Source: Schistocerca nitens (lineage: Eukaryota > Arthropoda > Insecta > Orthoptera > Acrididae). From it: a DNA stretch of 64,000 bases. The position numbers and the translations under genes were made by a program. Below, in pieces: positions 11,090 through 21,532 of this stretch (position 1 is the first letter of the stretch; each line of letters opens with the position of its first letter). The stretch lies in NCBI RefSeq assembly GCF_023898315.1, contig NC_064615.1:1186823413-1186887412 (forward strand). The letters run 5' to 3'. Below the pieces are notes generated by a model. The model was not told the origin of the DNA. It saw only the letters and a program-made list of their open reading frames with translations, and made no database searches.

Positions 11090-11885
11090 GTGCATTGAAA
11101 GGTTTCAAATTTATTATATAATGGTAAGACAGTTTTTATAACTCTATTTTAAACTGCAAAACATTTCCAAGGACAGATGTGGACTCTGACCATATGAGAA
11201 GTTGAACAGAACAGATAGTGTCTCAAAAAGAAATTATAAGATGAACATTGACAAATGTCAATTTAAATCGAGCAATGCTTAGGGAATTAGATTAGGAAAT
11301 GTGAGACTAAAACTGAAGAAGCTGCAGAAAGGTAGATAGGAAGCTAAGGAGATGGCAATAAATGAATTAAAAGAGGCAGGGTTTGTTAACAGTTTCAAAG
11401 AGAGCAACAGGTAATCTCTGGCTGAAACGGTGTAAACAAATATAATATGGAAAAAAATAGATTTGAGAGATGACACAGTGAAGGTGGCAGAGAATCGATT
11501 AGGCAAAATACGAGGTATGACAGAAATTCTTGGATAACACATAAAGAATTGAATTTAGTTGGCAAAAATAAGTGGACAAAAGGGACTACAGAGTTAAAAA
11601 ATGCGAGAGTGACAGAAAGTACAAAATGGCTCAGGAGGATCGATTAGATGAGAATTCTAAAGTTATAGAACCATGTGCATGACTGGGAGAAAGATGATGA
11701 GGCCTGTGGAAAAACTAGAGGAGAGTTTGGAGAAAAGAAATGCAGCTATACGAATATCGAGAGCTCAGACTGTGAGCCAGTACTGTGCAGAGAAGGGAAA
11801 GTTGAAAGGTGGAAGCAATACGTAGGAGGGCTCAACAAGAGAAGTGAACTTGAAGGCAATATTACACAAGGGGAAGAGAAAGCAT
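11090..11885 (+). mobile_element. decayed RTE-like LINE fragment (endonuclease to linker)
   Basis: Broken segments match the RTE LINE at 37.6-40.4 kb in the same order: attatataatggtaagacag, gcagatgtggattctgacc-like sequence, aaactgaagaagctgca, and later gggaaagttgaaaggtggaag. These correspond to the C-terminal part of the endonuclease and the linker before the reverse transcriptase. Short deletions and rearrangements break the frame. Confidence 0.6.
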
Positions 11886-11889
11886 ATGA

Positions 11890-12215
11890 AAATGATTTGC
11901 CCTGTCAGTGTTCTACACACTTTCTGCCCATATGCTTTGTACCATTGAGACTGCCCATTATGCACCCTCTTACTACAACTTACTCCAAACCCATCTTGGG
12001 TAAGGCTTACTTCAGCAAGAGCAGAGCCACCTGTGAAACAGTGATAACTGTGAAACAATTGAAACACAACCTCTCTTCGGCTTTAATGTTGCCACAGCAA
12101 TAAAATTAATGGAAACAAATGTGTGATGGATATTGTATGTTACCAAAGTGCACCTGCAGCACAATACTGGGCACTCTGGAGCCTGTTTCACTACCATATG
12201 ATTCAAATTCTTGAT
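11890..12215 (+). mobile_element. Penelope-like GIY-YIG-region fragment
   Basis: Translation includes PLTTTYSKPILGKAYF and RATCETV, matching PTTTYSSPAYTIQGRATCET of the Penelope element at 19.1 kb. The following C/T-rich stretch to about 12500 resembles the 3' tail of these elements. It abuts the RTE fragment directly. Confidence 0.55.
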
Positions 12216-13113
12216 TGCAGTACACTGTTTTATATTCCTTTTTGACTTCCCCCTCCTTTTGTGTCTACTAACTGATAAGCCAGCTCTGTCCTTCCATGCT
12301 CTCCCAAAACAATTTCTTAAACTTGCTCAATTCTTTAATTATTTTATTGCTTAACTTTACAAATCTCTCTTCCATTCCAGCTACAGGTTATATCTTTTTT
12401 TCCTTTTCCATCAGTTTTTCCTGTTTCCTTTTCATGGTCTCTGTGCATATGACCCTGTATTCTTTTTATTCTCAGATCTCAGACATATCAAACAGTATTT
12501 TTTCCACCTGACTAGATTACAAATTTTGTCTGTTGCTATCATTTCATCCTTTATTTCAGTGTTCTTCTTTGCTGCTGAGTCCCTGTTGCCTTTCCATGTT
12601 GTGTGACTGCCCTGTCTTATCTATGAAGTTTTTTTCCTGTATGTTCAGCACCTTGACACAATGTGGTAATCAAAGTTCTGTCCTCATTTAGTTTATCATA
12701 ATTCTGAATAATTTATTTACCAAAAGAGAGAAAGAGCAAGCTTGTAGCATTAATGTCTGAGACTGGATATCATTATTATATCAATAATAACAACGTAAAA
12801 AAATTAAGGAATTTTACTGTGAAGACCTACATGGAGAATGTATATTATAATAACATTAAAAATAATAATCTGACAAGCTAATACACAGAAAGTAGTAGTA
12901 CTAGTACTGATATATTTTGAGTTGTCTGAGATAGGTTTGAAATGAGAAGGAGATTAAAGTCTTATCATGCACTTACCACAACCGATTACTGATTTAAGAA
13001 AGGAAATTATGAAAAGTGGACTTTATTAACAGTCACATCTGCTGATCAGTTATAACACAACAGTTACTTGTCCATCACCCAAACAGTTACTGCAAAGCAA
13101 ACAAGCAACATAC

Positions 13114-13185
13114 CCCCGTCGGCGAATACTTTCCAACTGAAGTGTGTTGAGTTTCTTCGGCTTTCCATATTTATCCTTGTGCAAG
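13114..13185 (-). CDS. candidate duplicated (cassette) exon of the host gene
   Basis: A 72-nt segment encoding LHKDKYGKPKKLNTLQLESI plus RRRG, followed by donor GTATGT. Its last 20 residues align with the end of the 29874-30211 exon: D, G, P, L, Q-L-E, R and R-G are shared, about 10 of 20 identical with mostly conservative changes elsewhere. The donor falls at the same point and phase (2), so it splices in frame to the 7-kb exon. With the acceptor placed after CAACAAAG it is phase 2 at both ends and can be included or skipped without a frameshift; an alternative acceptor CACAAG lies 10 nt further in. A pyrimidine-rich tract lies upstream. Which isoforms use it cannot be told from DNA. Confidence 0.5.
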
Positions 13186-13430
13186 CTTTGTTGGTTTGGA
13201 AGAACAGGAAAAGGGAGAAAAAAATGAAAGATGTATAAGAACACAGAAGAAACAACTAATTAACTAGCATCATGAGATGTTCTAATACAGGGCTGCATAT
13301 GGATATCAACTTTTACAAGGAACTTACTGCTTTGATAAAGAAATGCATGAACAGTTACTATTTATACTAATTGCTGTGACAATATGGAGGCTATCAAGTT
13401 TGATGTGTTGCACACCATGCTGAAACTGTA

Positions 13431-13433
<3 letters not shown>

Positions 13434-13512
<79 letters not shown>
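13434..13512. repeat. long CA microsatellite
   Basis: About 39 uninterrupted CA units, the longest in the window, about 250 bp upstream (in the gene's sense) of the candidate duplicated exon. Confidence 0.97.
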
Positions 13513-13513
<1 letters not shown>

Positions 13514-13514
13514 G

Positions 13515-16395
13515 TGTGCATGCACTTATACACGTTTCACTACAGTATATTTTAATTTATAACTACAACAATGGACCTTTTTTTAACTGTAAACTGATCA
13601 GGTAAGTGTAGGGAACGGGAATGGAGAATTTTCCATGCATACCATCCTAATATATTCGTTCCTGGTCTATAACCAAAGCAGCTACCCCAACTAGATCAGC
13701 TACTTCTCTAATAGAAAGCCACTGCAGACTGAAAATCTTTTCAGAATGCTAAAACACATGTGAAACATAAATTTACAATAAAGGATACATGGTATGAAAA
13801 CATTAAATTGTAAGTAATGGAGTGGAATGACTTACTGCTACACAGTCAAGGAAGTCCAAACACTTTGCACAGAATGACATATGCATAGCATAGTCAAGGG
13901 AGGAAGCTGTATAAATTCACACTGGTTACATGCTCAGCTCACACACAAGGACTAAATACTAATTCACTATTTGAACATCACATTTTTGTGATTCTGATTG
14001 ACAAACTGTATTAGACTGCATTATGGTACTGACCATTACAGAACCCTAGGCACCAGTGACTCCATCCCAAAAACTTCTCATACATACATATAAATTCTAA
14101 TAGCTCTTTGAATATAAACAGAACACAAAATTTGGTAGTATTCATAAGAGAAAATATGCTGTCTATTAAAAATCATCAAAATTTTAAATATTTCTTTTCT
14201 AACTTTTGCTCTCTTCTTTCCACGAACTTTTGATATTTAACTCCTGCTACAAATCCATCAGACACTGCCGGAGCAACTTACAGGCAGGAGATATTTCAGT
14301 TACGATAATTATTACCAGCATCAATTTCAGAACAATATAGAGCACACAAATGACAATGAACAACACTGGTATCTGTGGCATTAACTTAATAGACAAACAT
14401 AAGACTGGTGGAGAAATATTGAACAACGTCCTTTCCCACAGCTGTTTACAACTACCAAATGTGTTCATGGGGAGTATTTTAAGAAAAAACAGAGATCAAT
14501 AAATTTAGCACTACAAATGATTAACTGGTTTCATATTGGGAGAATACAATCCAAGACCATCATTTAAAATTCTCCAAACCACTTAGTAACAAGTCTAGAC
14601 ATGCATTGTCCTGTTATAACAACCATATAAATCATCCATTAGTTTTTGAGCTCTGTAGTAACTACATTTGTGGTAATAATTATGGGAATGAAATATGCCT
14701 GCTTTTGTGAAAACAAAATTCTTCTTCATCCTTTAACCAAACATTTTTCGGCACATCGATGCAATCATCAGTAGGTCTTTATTTCACACCTGAAAATTTT
14801 TAAAAGTATTTAAACAGTAATTTTAACAATAAGGATGACATATCAGGCTAAAATACATTTTGCATTACTACTATGATTTTAATTATTACATCAAAATAAA
14901 TTAGTATCTGCTGTAATTTGAAATAAAATTGTTATTCATGAAAAGCATAAAAATTGCAATAGTATCACCAATAAGTTCATGTCTAAGTACTCATGTAAAC
15001 AAACTGCCTCTCCTTGTCTGTTCCATTAATACCCACCAGTTACTATGAGTGATCATTTTTGTATACAAAAACAATAATTTCTTCACATATCCTGCATATG
15101 ATAACTTCTGTTTATTATAACTTTTACATGTTTTTGTCTGTAATATGAGACTGCTCCATTAGTGATCTTTGAAGTCTGCCACATTTAGGAGGCACTAGGG
15201 TATACAGGAACCCACTACTCTGTCTACAATTATTTAACCCCATTTATACTGTCAATAAATAATATATATGTATGTACCATACCTATCACACCACCAGATG
15301 GTGATTAGTATGACAACTGAAACCCCATGAAGCACCAATAAATCATTCCAGAGCACTTGGTTTGTATTCTTAATACCATAATTTCTGACAGCTACAGAGC
15401 AGCCCCATGTCACAATCGAAATAAGAACAACACAATTTAAACTTTAACTTTCAGATATAAAAGTCATAGACCTGTAATAACATGTTTGTGTAAAGGAACC
15501 AAGAAGAATTTGTTTGTCCACAAAAATGGTGATTAAAAAATGCACTCTCTGGCTGCTAGACAGTGATAACATCTATGACAACGATAAAAGATAGTGAAGC
15601 CAGAGACGATTATTAATGAGCAATCCAGCACACACTAATTAATTAGTAGCTGTCTATCTGCCGAGATCTGAAAGAGAGTAGACACGTGCGAAAAAGAAAA
15701 TGTTCGCACACCGAGTATTATTATCCTTGTGAATGTATTATGTAAAGATTATGTGTGAATATAGATTCAGGACAGTTTTAAAAGTTATCTGACTATTTAT
15801 TTACGAGTCCACAAAAATCCATCGTAACAATTTTGGACGGTTGTGAGGACCCGCAAAGACAGCAGCAATAATGGAGGGAAACACCAATGTGTCACCACAG
15901 CACTGAAGAGGTATAAAAAATTATTTCAAAAAGGAACATAAGAACATCATTTTTTAAATTTTTATAACTACATATTCATAATGAAATCTTAATATTCACT
16001 CTTTTCTTCATTTGCTACAGTGCCTGCTCAGATAGCCGAAACCCCGTCCAATAACATTTTCCAGAATAATTTTTAAAAAAATTCATTTAACTGTTTAAAT
16101 GATATTTCCCTTATCATTTCCAAATCCTTTTTCCCAATAATTTCCATACAAACTATAGGAACTCCACAACAGGCTGCAGATGGTCTCCGAACACCAATTT
16201 ACGGTAGCATACACCGATTCACAGCTGTAGGAGGAACAGTGGAGTTAGTTTGTGTACTGAGGAAACATCCGTACACAAATTTTGTCACACTGTGCCTGGC
16301 TGATAATTAGGGTATGATGTAGTTGAGCAGTTTCAATACTCTGTGATCTAAAGAGTGACTTCACACATCAACATTTCTGGGATCATAGTACTGAC
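13515..16395. other. intronic sequence, mostly unrecognised
   Basis: AT-rich with no coding signal. It contains one hammerhead-like core at 14742-14771. A block at about 15590-15860 ends in acaattttggacggttgtga and could be the end of an LTR with a following primer-binding region, but I could not define its boundaries. Confidence 0.35.
14742..14771 (-). ncRNA. hammerhead-like core in an unclassified repeat
   Basis: On the minus strand: CTGATGA (14765-14771), a short hairpin around CATCGATG, then CCGAAAAATGTT, where GAAA is followed by a near-palindrome (one base from ACATGT). This is the same arrangement as the Penelope and foldback cores. The surrounding element could not be delimited. Confidence 0.45.
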
Positions 16396-16399
16396 ACTA

Positions 16400-16590
16400 C
16401 GAGCAAGGGAGATGGTGCAGCGGTCAGTACACTGGACTCTCAAATCCCATACGTGCATTCCAATTTAGGTTTTCCATTGTTGCTCTAAATCACTTAAATA
16501 AAATACCAGGACAGTTCCTCTGCAAAGGACACACCCAAATTCCCTCCCCATCCTTCCCCCACACTGAGCTCATACTCTGTCTCTGCTGAC
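16400..16590 (+). mobile_element. decayed tRNA-headed SINE, type F
   Basis: A tRNA-like head with an A-box-like tggtgcagcggtcag and a degraded B box, followed by a body with taaatcacttaaataaaat and cttccccatccttcccc. The body differs from the other SINEs here. Its 3' end is the insertion site of the Penelope element. Confidence 0.55.
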
Positions 16591-16745
16591 AGTATCACGT
16601 AGATGATTAATGGAAAATTTCATATAAAGATGTGAAACAAATACTAACAAAGAGATAGAGGGGCTGGCCAGTACTTACCTCAGCTCAGTACAGCCGATAG
16701 ATACACAAAAAACAGAACCGAAAATTTACGTTCCTAGCTTTCGGA

Positions 16746-17827
16746 GACGAATGGAACGAATGGAAAAACTGGTAGAAGCGGACCTCGGGGAAGATCAGTT
16801 TGGATTACGTAGAAATGTTGGAACACGTGAGGCAATACTAACCTTACGACTTATCTTAGAAGAAAGATTAAGAAAAGGCAAACCTACATTTCTAGCATTT
16901 GTAGACTTAGAGAAAGCTTTTGACAACGTTAACTGGAATACTCTCTTTCAAATTCTGAAGGTGGCAGGGGTAAAATACAGGGAGCGAAAGCATGGAGAAG
17001 AAGTGAAAACTAGCGAAAGCATGGAGAAGAAGTGAAAACTTTGAGGTTCGCCGATGACATTGTAATTCTGTCAGAGGCAGCAAAGGACTTGGAAGAGCAG
17101 TTGAACGGAATGGACAGTGTCTTGAAAGGAGGATATAAGATGAACATCGACAAAAGCAAAACAAGGATAATGGAATGTAGTCAAATTAAATTGGGTGATG
17201 CTGAGGGGATTAGATTGGGAAATGAGACACTTAAAGTAGTAAAGGAGTTTTGCTATTTAGGGAGTAAAATAACTGATGATGGTCGAAGTAGAGAGGATAT
17301 AAAATGTAGACTGGCAATGGCAAGGAAATCGTTTCTGAAGAAGAGAAATTTGTTAACATCGAGTATAGATTTAAGTGTCAGGAAGTCGTTTCTGAAAGTA
17401 TTTGTATGGAGTGTAGCCATGTATGGAAGTGAAACATGGACGATAACCAGTTTGGACAAGAAGAGAATAGAAGCTTTCGAAATGTGGTGCTACAGAAGAA
17501 TGCTGAAGATGAGGTGGGTAGATCACGTAACTAATGAGGAGGTATTGAATAGGATTGGGGAGAAGAGAAGTTTGTGGTACAACTTGACTAGAAGAAGGGA
17601 TCGGTTGGTAGGACATGTTTTGAGGCATCAAGTGATCACAAATTTAGCATTGGAGGGCAGCGTGGAGGGTAAAAATCGTAGAGGGAGACCAAGAGATCAA
17701 TACACAAAGCAGATTCAGAAGGATGTAGGTTGCAGTAGGTACTGGGAGATGAAGAAGCTTGCACAGGATAGAGTAGCATGGAGAGCTGCATCAAACCATT
17801 CTCAGGACTGAAGACTACAACAACAAC
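16746..17827 (+). mobile_element. RTE-like LINE, 5'-truncated copy inserted in the Penelope left arm
   Basis: Ten-base duplications agctttcgga (16736-16745 and 17828-17837) flank it. It ends in the AAC-repeat tail typical of this family. The sequence is very close to the full copy at 39.19-40.41 kb but lacks about 190 bp between RERK and HGEEVK, and carries a 29-bp tandem duplication at the same place (16983-17011 and 17012-17040). Confidence 0.9.
17032..17811 (+). pseudogene. RTE LINE RT C-terminal ORF fragment
   Basis: A 259-residue open frame from KTLRFADDIVILSEAAKD (RT motif C with FADD) to RAASNHSQD. It contains the thumb and C-terminal region with WVDHVTNEEVLNRIGEKRSL. The 16751-17035 frame upstream has motif A (AFVDLEKAFDNVNW), but motif B is lost in the internal deletion. 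The frame break between them comes from the 29-bp duplication. It cannot encode a working enzyme. Confidence 0.8.
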
Positions 17828-17858
17828 AGCTTTCGGAACAAATGTTCCTTCATCAGGG
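17826..17858 (-). ncRNA. hammerhead-like core of Penelope left arm, split by the LINE
   Basis: Minus strand: CTGATGA (17850-17856), hairpin GGAAC/GTTCC, GAAA (17831-17834), AGCT. The LINE entered at agctttcgga, that is at the stem III/GAAA part, and duplicated it; the rest of the arm continues at 16735 and below. Confidence 0.55.
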
Positions 17859-18347
17859 AGGAGTGAGGGGAAAGAAAGGGAAGAAGAGAAAGTGGATTCA
17901 GTTACACACAACCCAGGTTATGAAGCGACAGGGAAAGGAAAACAGGGAGGGTAGCAAGGATGGAGGCATGGTTGTCAGAGGAAAGCCAAAGATATTCTAC
18001 TGTAAGTACTGTGCCAGCTTCAGACCAAAGAGGATGCATACAGAAGTAAAGAGGTATATAGTATAAAGATAAACATAACTATGTAGGATGAAAAGATGCG
18101 TGAATGGCTAAAGAGGAAAGGGAAAGAGGAGAAGACTGAAGATTAAATGGGAGTGAGATTGTTTAATGTAGGTTCAGTCCAGGGGGATGGTGGGATGAAA
18201 GGATGTGTTGGAGTGCAAGTTCCCATCTCCGCAGTTCAGAGGGACTGGTGTTGGGTGGGAGAAGCCAAATGGCACATACCGTGTAGCAGGTTCCTAGGTC
18301 CCTAGAATTATGCTGGAGGGCATGCTCCGTCCTATGCCAACCTCTTC

Positions 18348-19474
18348 ATGGGCCGCATGGAGGAGGCTTTCCTGAAGACCCAACAGCTGCTTCCCCTGGC
18401 CTGGTATAGGTTTATAGATGACATCTTTGTGGTCTGGACTCATGGTGAAGAAACACTCCTTAATTTCCTCCATAACCTCAACTCTTTTTCGAATCTGAAT
18501 TTCACCTGGTCCTTCTCCAAAACCCAAGCCACCTTCCTGGATGTTAACCTTCATCTTGTTAAAGCTCACATCCACACCTCTGTCCATATCAAACCCACAA
18601 ACAAACAACAGTACCTTCACTTTGATAGCTGCCATCCATTCCACATCAAACGCTCCCTTCCCTACAGCCTAGGTATTCGTGGCAAACGTATCTGCTCCAG
18701 TGACGAATCCCTCAACAATTACACCAATAACCTGACCAGTGCTTTTCTCTCCCGCAACTATCCTGCAGACCTTGTCCACAAACAGATCTCCCGAGCAATA
18801 CATTCCTCCCCGTCCAACAACAATGTTCCTACCCCCAGACCACACAGAAGCATCCCCTTTGTCACCCAATATTATCCTGGCCTCGAATACATCAACAAAT
18901 TACTCCGCCAGGGATATGACTTTCTCAAGTCAACCCCTGTAATGAGATCATCCCTTGACAAAATTCTCCCCACACCACCCGGAGTTGCCTTTCATTGTCC
19001 CCCTAACCTTCGAACATCCTTGTTAAACCCTACAATATTCCCAGACTACCTTCTCTACCCAGCGGTTCCTACCCCTGTAACTGACCCCGCTGCAAAACCT
19101 GCCCCATGCCTCCCCCCACAACCACCTACTCCAGCCCAGCATACACAATTCAAGGCAGGGCCACGTGTGAAACTACACATGTCATTTATCAGCTGACATG
19201 CCTGCACTGCACAGCCTTTTACATCGGTATAACAACAACTAAACTGGCTGAGCGCATGAACGGACACAGACGAACTGTCCGCCTAGGAGATGTCCAATAC
19301 CCAGTAGAGGAGCATGCCCTCCAGCATAATTCTAGGGACCTAGGAACCTGCTACACCGTATGTGCCATTTGGCTTCTCCCACCCAACACCAGTCCCTCTG
19401 AACTACGGAGATCAGAACTTGCACTCCAACACATCCTTTCATCCCGCCATCCCCCTGGACTGAACCTACGTTAA
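18348..19474 (+). pseudogene. Penelope reverse transcriptase (C-terminal) and GIY-YIG endonuclease
   Basis: 18348-19196 encodes the RT end with AWYRFIDDIFVVW (catalytic Asp pair) and the post-RT linker, which includes HPFHIKRSLPYSLGIR. 19106-19474 encodes the GIY-YIG domain with AFYIGITTTKLAERMNGHRR. The two ORFs overlap in different frames, so one frameshift near 19100-19196 breaks a once continuous protein. The N-terminal RT motifs are absent because the element is truncated where the left inverted arm begins. These proteins copy and integrate Penelope RNA; this copy is probably dead. Confidence 0.8.
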
Positions 19475-19776
19475 ACAATCTCACTCCCATTTAATCTTCA
19501 GTCTTCTCCTCTTTCCCTTTCCTCTTTAGCCATTCACGCATCTTTTCATCCTACATAGTTGTGTTTATCTTTATACTATATACCTCTTTACTTCTGTATG
19601 CATCCTCTTTGGTTTGAAGCTGGCACAGTACTTACAGTAGAATATCTTTGGCTTTCCTCTGACAACCATGCCTCCATCCTTGCTACCCTCCCTGTTTTCC
19701 TTTCCCTTTTGCTTCATAACCTGGGTTGTGTGTAACTGAATCCACTTTCCCTTCTTCCATTTCTTTCCCCTCTCTC

Positions 19777-19815
19777 CTCCCTGATGAAGGAACATTTGTT
19801 CCGAAAGCTAGGAAC
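19777..19815 (+). ncRNA. hammerhead-ribozyme-like core of Penelope right arm
   Basis: CTGATGA (19781-19787), hairpin GGAAC-ATTT-GTTCC (19789-19802), GAAA (19803-19806), GCTA (19807-19810). The predicted cleavage follows A19810. The next bases GGA pair with TCC just before CTGATGA (stem I). All invariant core bases are present. Hammerheads in Penelope terminal repeats are established knowledge; activity here is inferred. Confidence 0.65.
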
Positions 19816-19982
19816 GTAAATTTTCGGTTCTGGTTTTTGTGTATCTATCGGCTGTACTGAGGTGAGGTAAGTACTGGCCAGCCCCTCTATCTCTTTGTTA
19901 GCATTAGTATCACGTAGATAACTGATAGCATTGACATTTAGCAGTTCTTCAGAGGTCTTATGGGAAGATGACAATGCAGATA

Positions 19983-21530
19983 CAGGGTGTTTCAAAAATG
20001 ACCGGTATATTTGAAACGGCAATAAAAACTAAACGAGCAGCGATAGAAATACACCGTTTGTTGCAATATGCTTCGGACAACAGTACATTTTCAGGCGGAC
20101 AAACTTTCGAAATTACAGTAGTTACAATTTTCAACAACAGATGGCGCTGCAAGTGATGTGAAAGATATAGAAGACAACGCAGTCTGTGGGTGTGCCATTC
20201 TGTACGTCGTCTTTCTGCTGTAAGCGTGTGCTGTTCACAACGTGCAAGTGTGCTGTAGACAACATGGTTTATTCCTTAGAACAGAGGATTTTTCTGGTGT
20301 TGGAATTCCACCGCCTAGAACACAGTGTTGTTGCAACAAGACGAAGTTTTCAACGGAGGTTTAATGTAACCAAATGACCGAAAAGCGATACAATAAAGGA
20401 TCTGTTTGAAAATTTTCAACGGACTGGGAACGTGACGGATGAACGTGCTGGAAAGGTAGGGCGACCGCGTACGGCAACCACAGAGGGCAACGCGCAGCTA
20501 GTGCAGCAGGTGATCCAACAGCGGCCTCGGGTTTCCGTTCGCCGTGTTGCAGCTGCGGTCCAAATGACGCCAACGTCCACGTATCGTCTCATGCGCCAGA
20601 GTTTACACGTCTATCCATACAAAATTCAAACGCGGCAACCCCTCAGCGCCGCTACCATTGCTGCACGAGAGACATTCGCTAACGATATAGTGCACAGGAT
20701 TGATGACGGCGATATGCATGTGGGCAGCATTTGGTTTACTGACGAAGCTTATTTTTACCTGGACGGCTTCGTCAATAAACAGAACTGGCGCATATGGGGA
20801 ACCGAAAAGCCCCATGTTGCAGTCCCATCGTCCCTGCATCCTCAAAAAGTACTGGTCTGGACCGCCATTTCTTCCAAAGGAATCACTGGCCCATTTTTCA
20901 GATCCGAAACGATTACTGCATCACGCTATCTGGACATTCTTCGTGAATTTGTGGCGGTACAAACTGCCTTAGACGACACTGCGAACACCTCGTGGTTTAT
21001 GCAAGATGGTGCCCGGCCACATCGCACGGCCGACGTCTTTAATTTCCTGAATGAATATTTCGATCATCGTGTGATTGCTTTGGGCTATCCGAAACATACA
21101 GGAGGCGGCGTGGATTGGCCTCCCCATTCGCCAGACATGAACCCCTGTGACTTCTTTCTGTGGGGACACTTGAAAGACCAGGTGCACCGCCAGAATCCAG
21201 AAACAATTGAACAGCTGAAGCAGTACATCTCATCTGCATGTGAAGCCATTCCGCCAGACACGTTGTCAAAGGTTTCGGGTAATTTCATTCAGAGACTACG
21301 CCATATTATTGTTACGCATGGTGGATATGTGGAAAATATCGTACTATAGAGTTTCCCAGACCGCAGCGCCATCTGTTGTTGAAAATTGTAACTACTGTAA
21401 TTTCGAAAGTTTGTCTGCCTGAAAATGTACTGTTGTCCCAAGCATATTGCAACAAACGGTGTATTTCTATCGCTGCTCGTTTAGTTTTTATTGCCGTTTC
21501 AAATATACCGGTCATTTTTGAAACACCCTG
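19983..21530 (+). mobile_element. mariner-superfamily DNA transposon, nearly intact
   Basis: Starts cagggtgtttcaaaaatgac and ends with its reverse complement, inserted at TA (19981-19982 and 21531-21532). The terminal inverted repeats are 168 bp each (19983-20150 and 21363-21530) and differ at only a few bases, so the copy is fairly young. It holds one transposase gene. It sits about 60 bp to the right of the Penelope element. Confidence 0.92.
20264..21349 (+). pseudogene. mariner-superfamily transposase with one premature stop
   Basis: Opens MVYSLEQRIFLVLEF (helix-turn-helix region), is interrupted in frame by a TGA at 20375-20377, and continues from PKSDTIKDLF to GGYVENIVL. The DNA-binding part includes VGRPRTAT. 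The catalytic core has FTDEAYFYLDG (first Asp), FMQDGARPHRT (second) and PPHSPDMNPCDFFLWG (third). I count 42 residues between the second and third Asp, more than the 34 of classical mariners, owing to an insert with TGGGVD. The single TGA is the only break seen. The enzyme would cut at TIRs and insert at TA. Confidence 0.88.
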
Positions 21531-21532
21531 TA

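Larger units (their letters stand above)
16605..19905 (+). mobile_element. Penelope-like retroelement with inverted terminal repeats, split by an RTE LINE
   Basis: Flanked by the 14-base duplication agtatcacgtagat (16591-16604 and 19906-19919). After the left duplication come 33 bp of unique tail, then an inverted copy (16638-18328 excluding the LINE, about 600 bp) of the right end (19309-19905). The middle encodes the reverse transcriptase end and the GIY-YIG endonuclease. The inverted arms are about 95% alike by eye. A short one-sided tail is known for Penelope elements. The left arm is interrupted by an RTE LINE at 16746-17837. The 5' half of the RT is missing. Confidence 0.85.
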
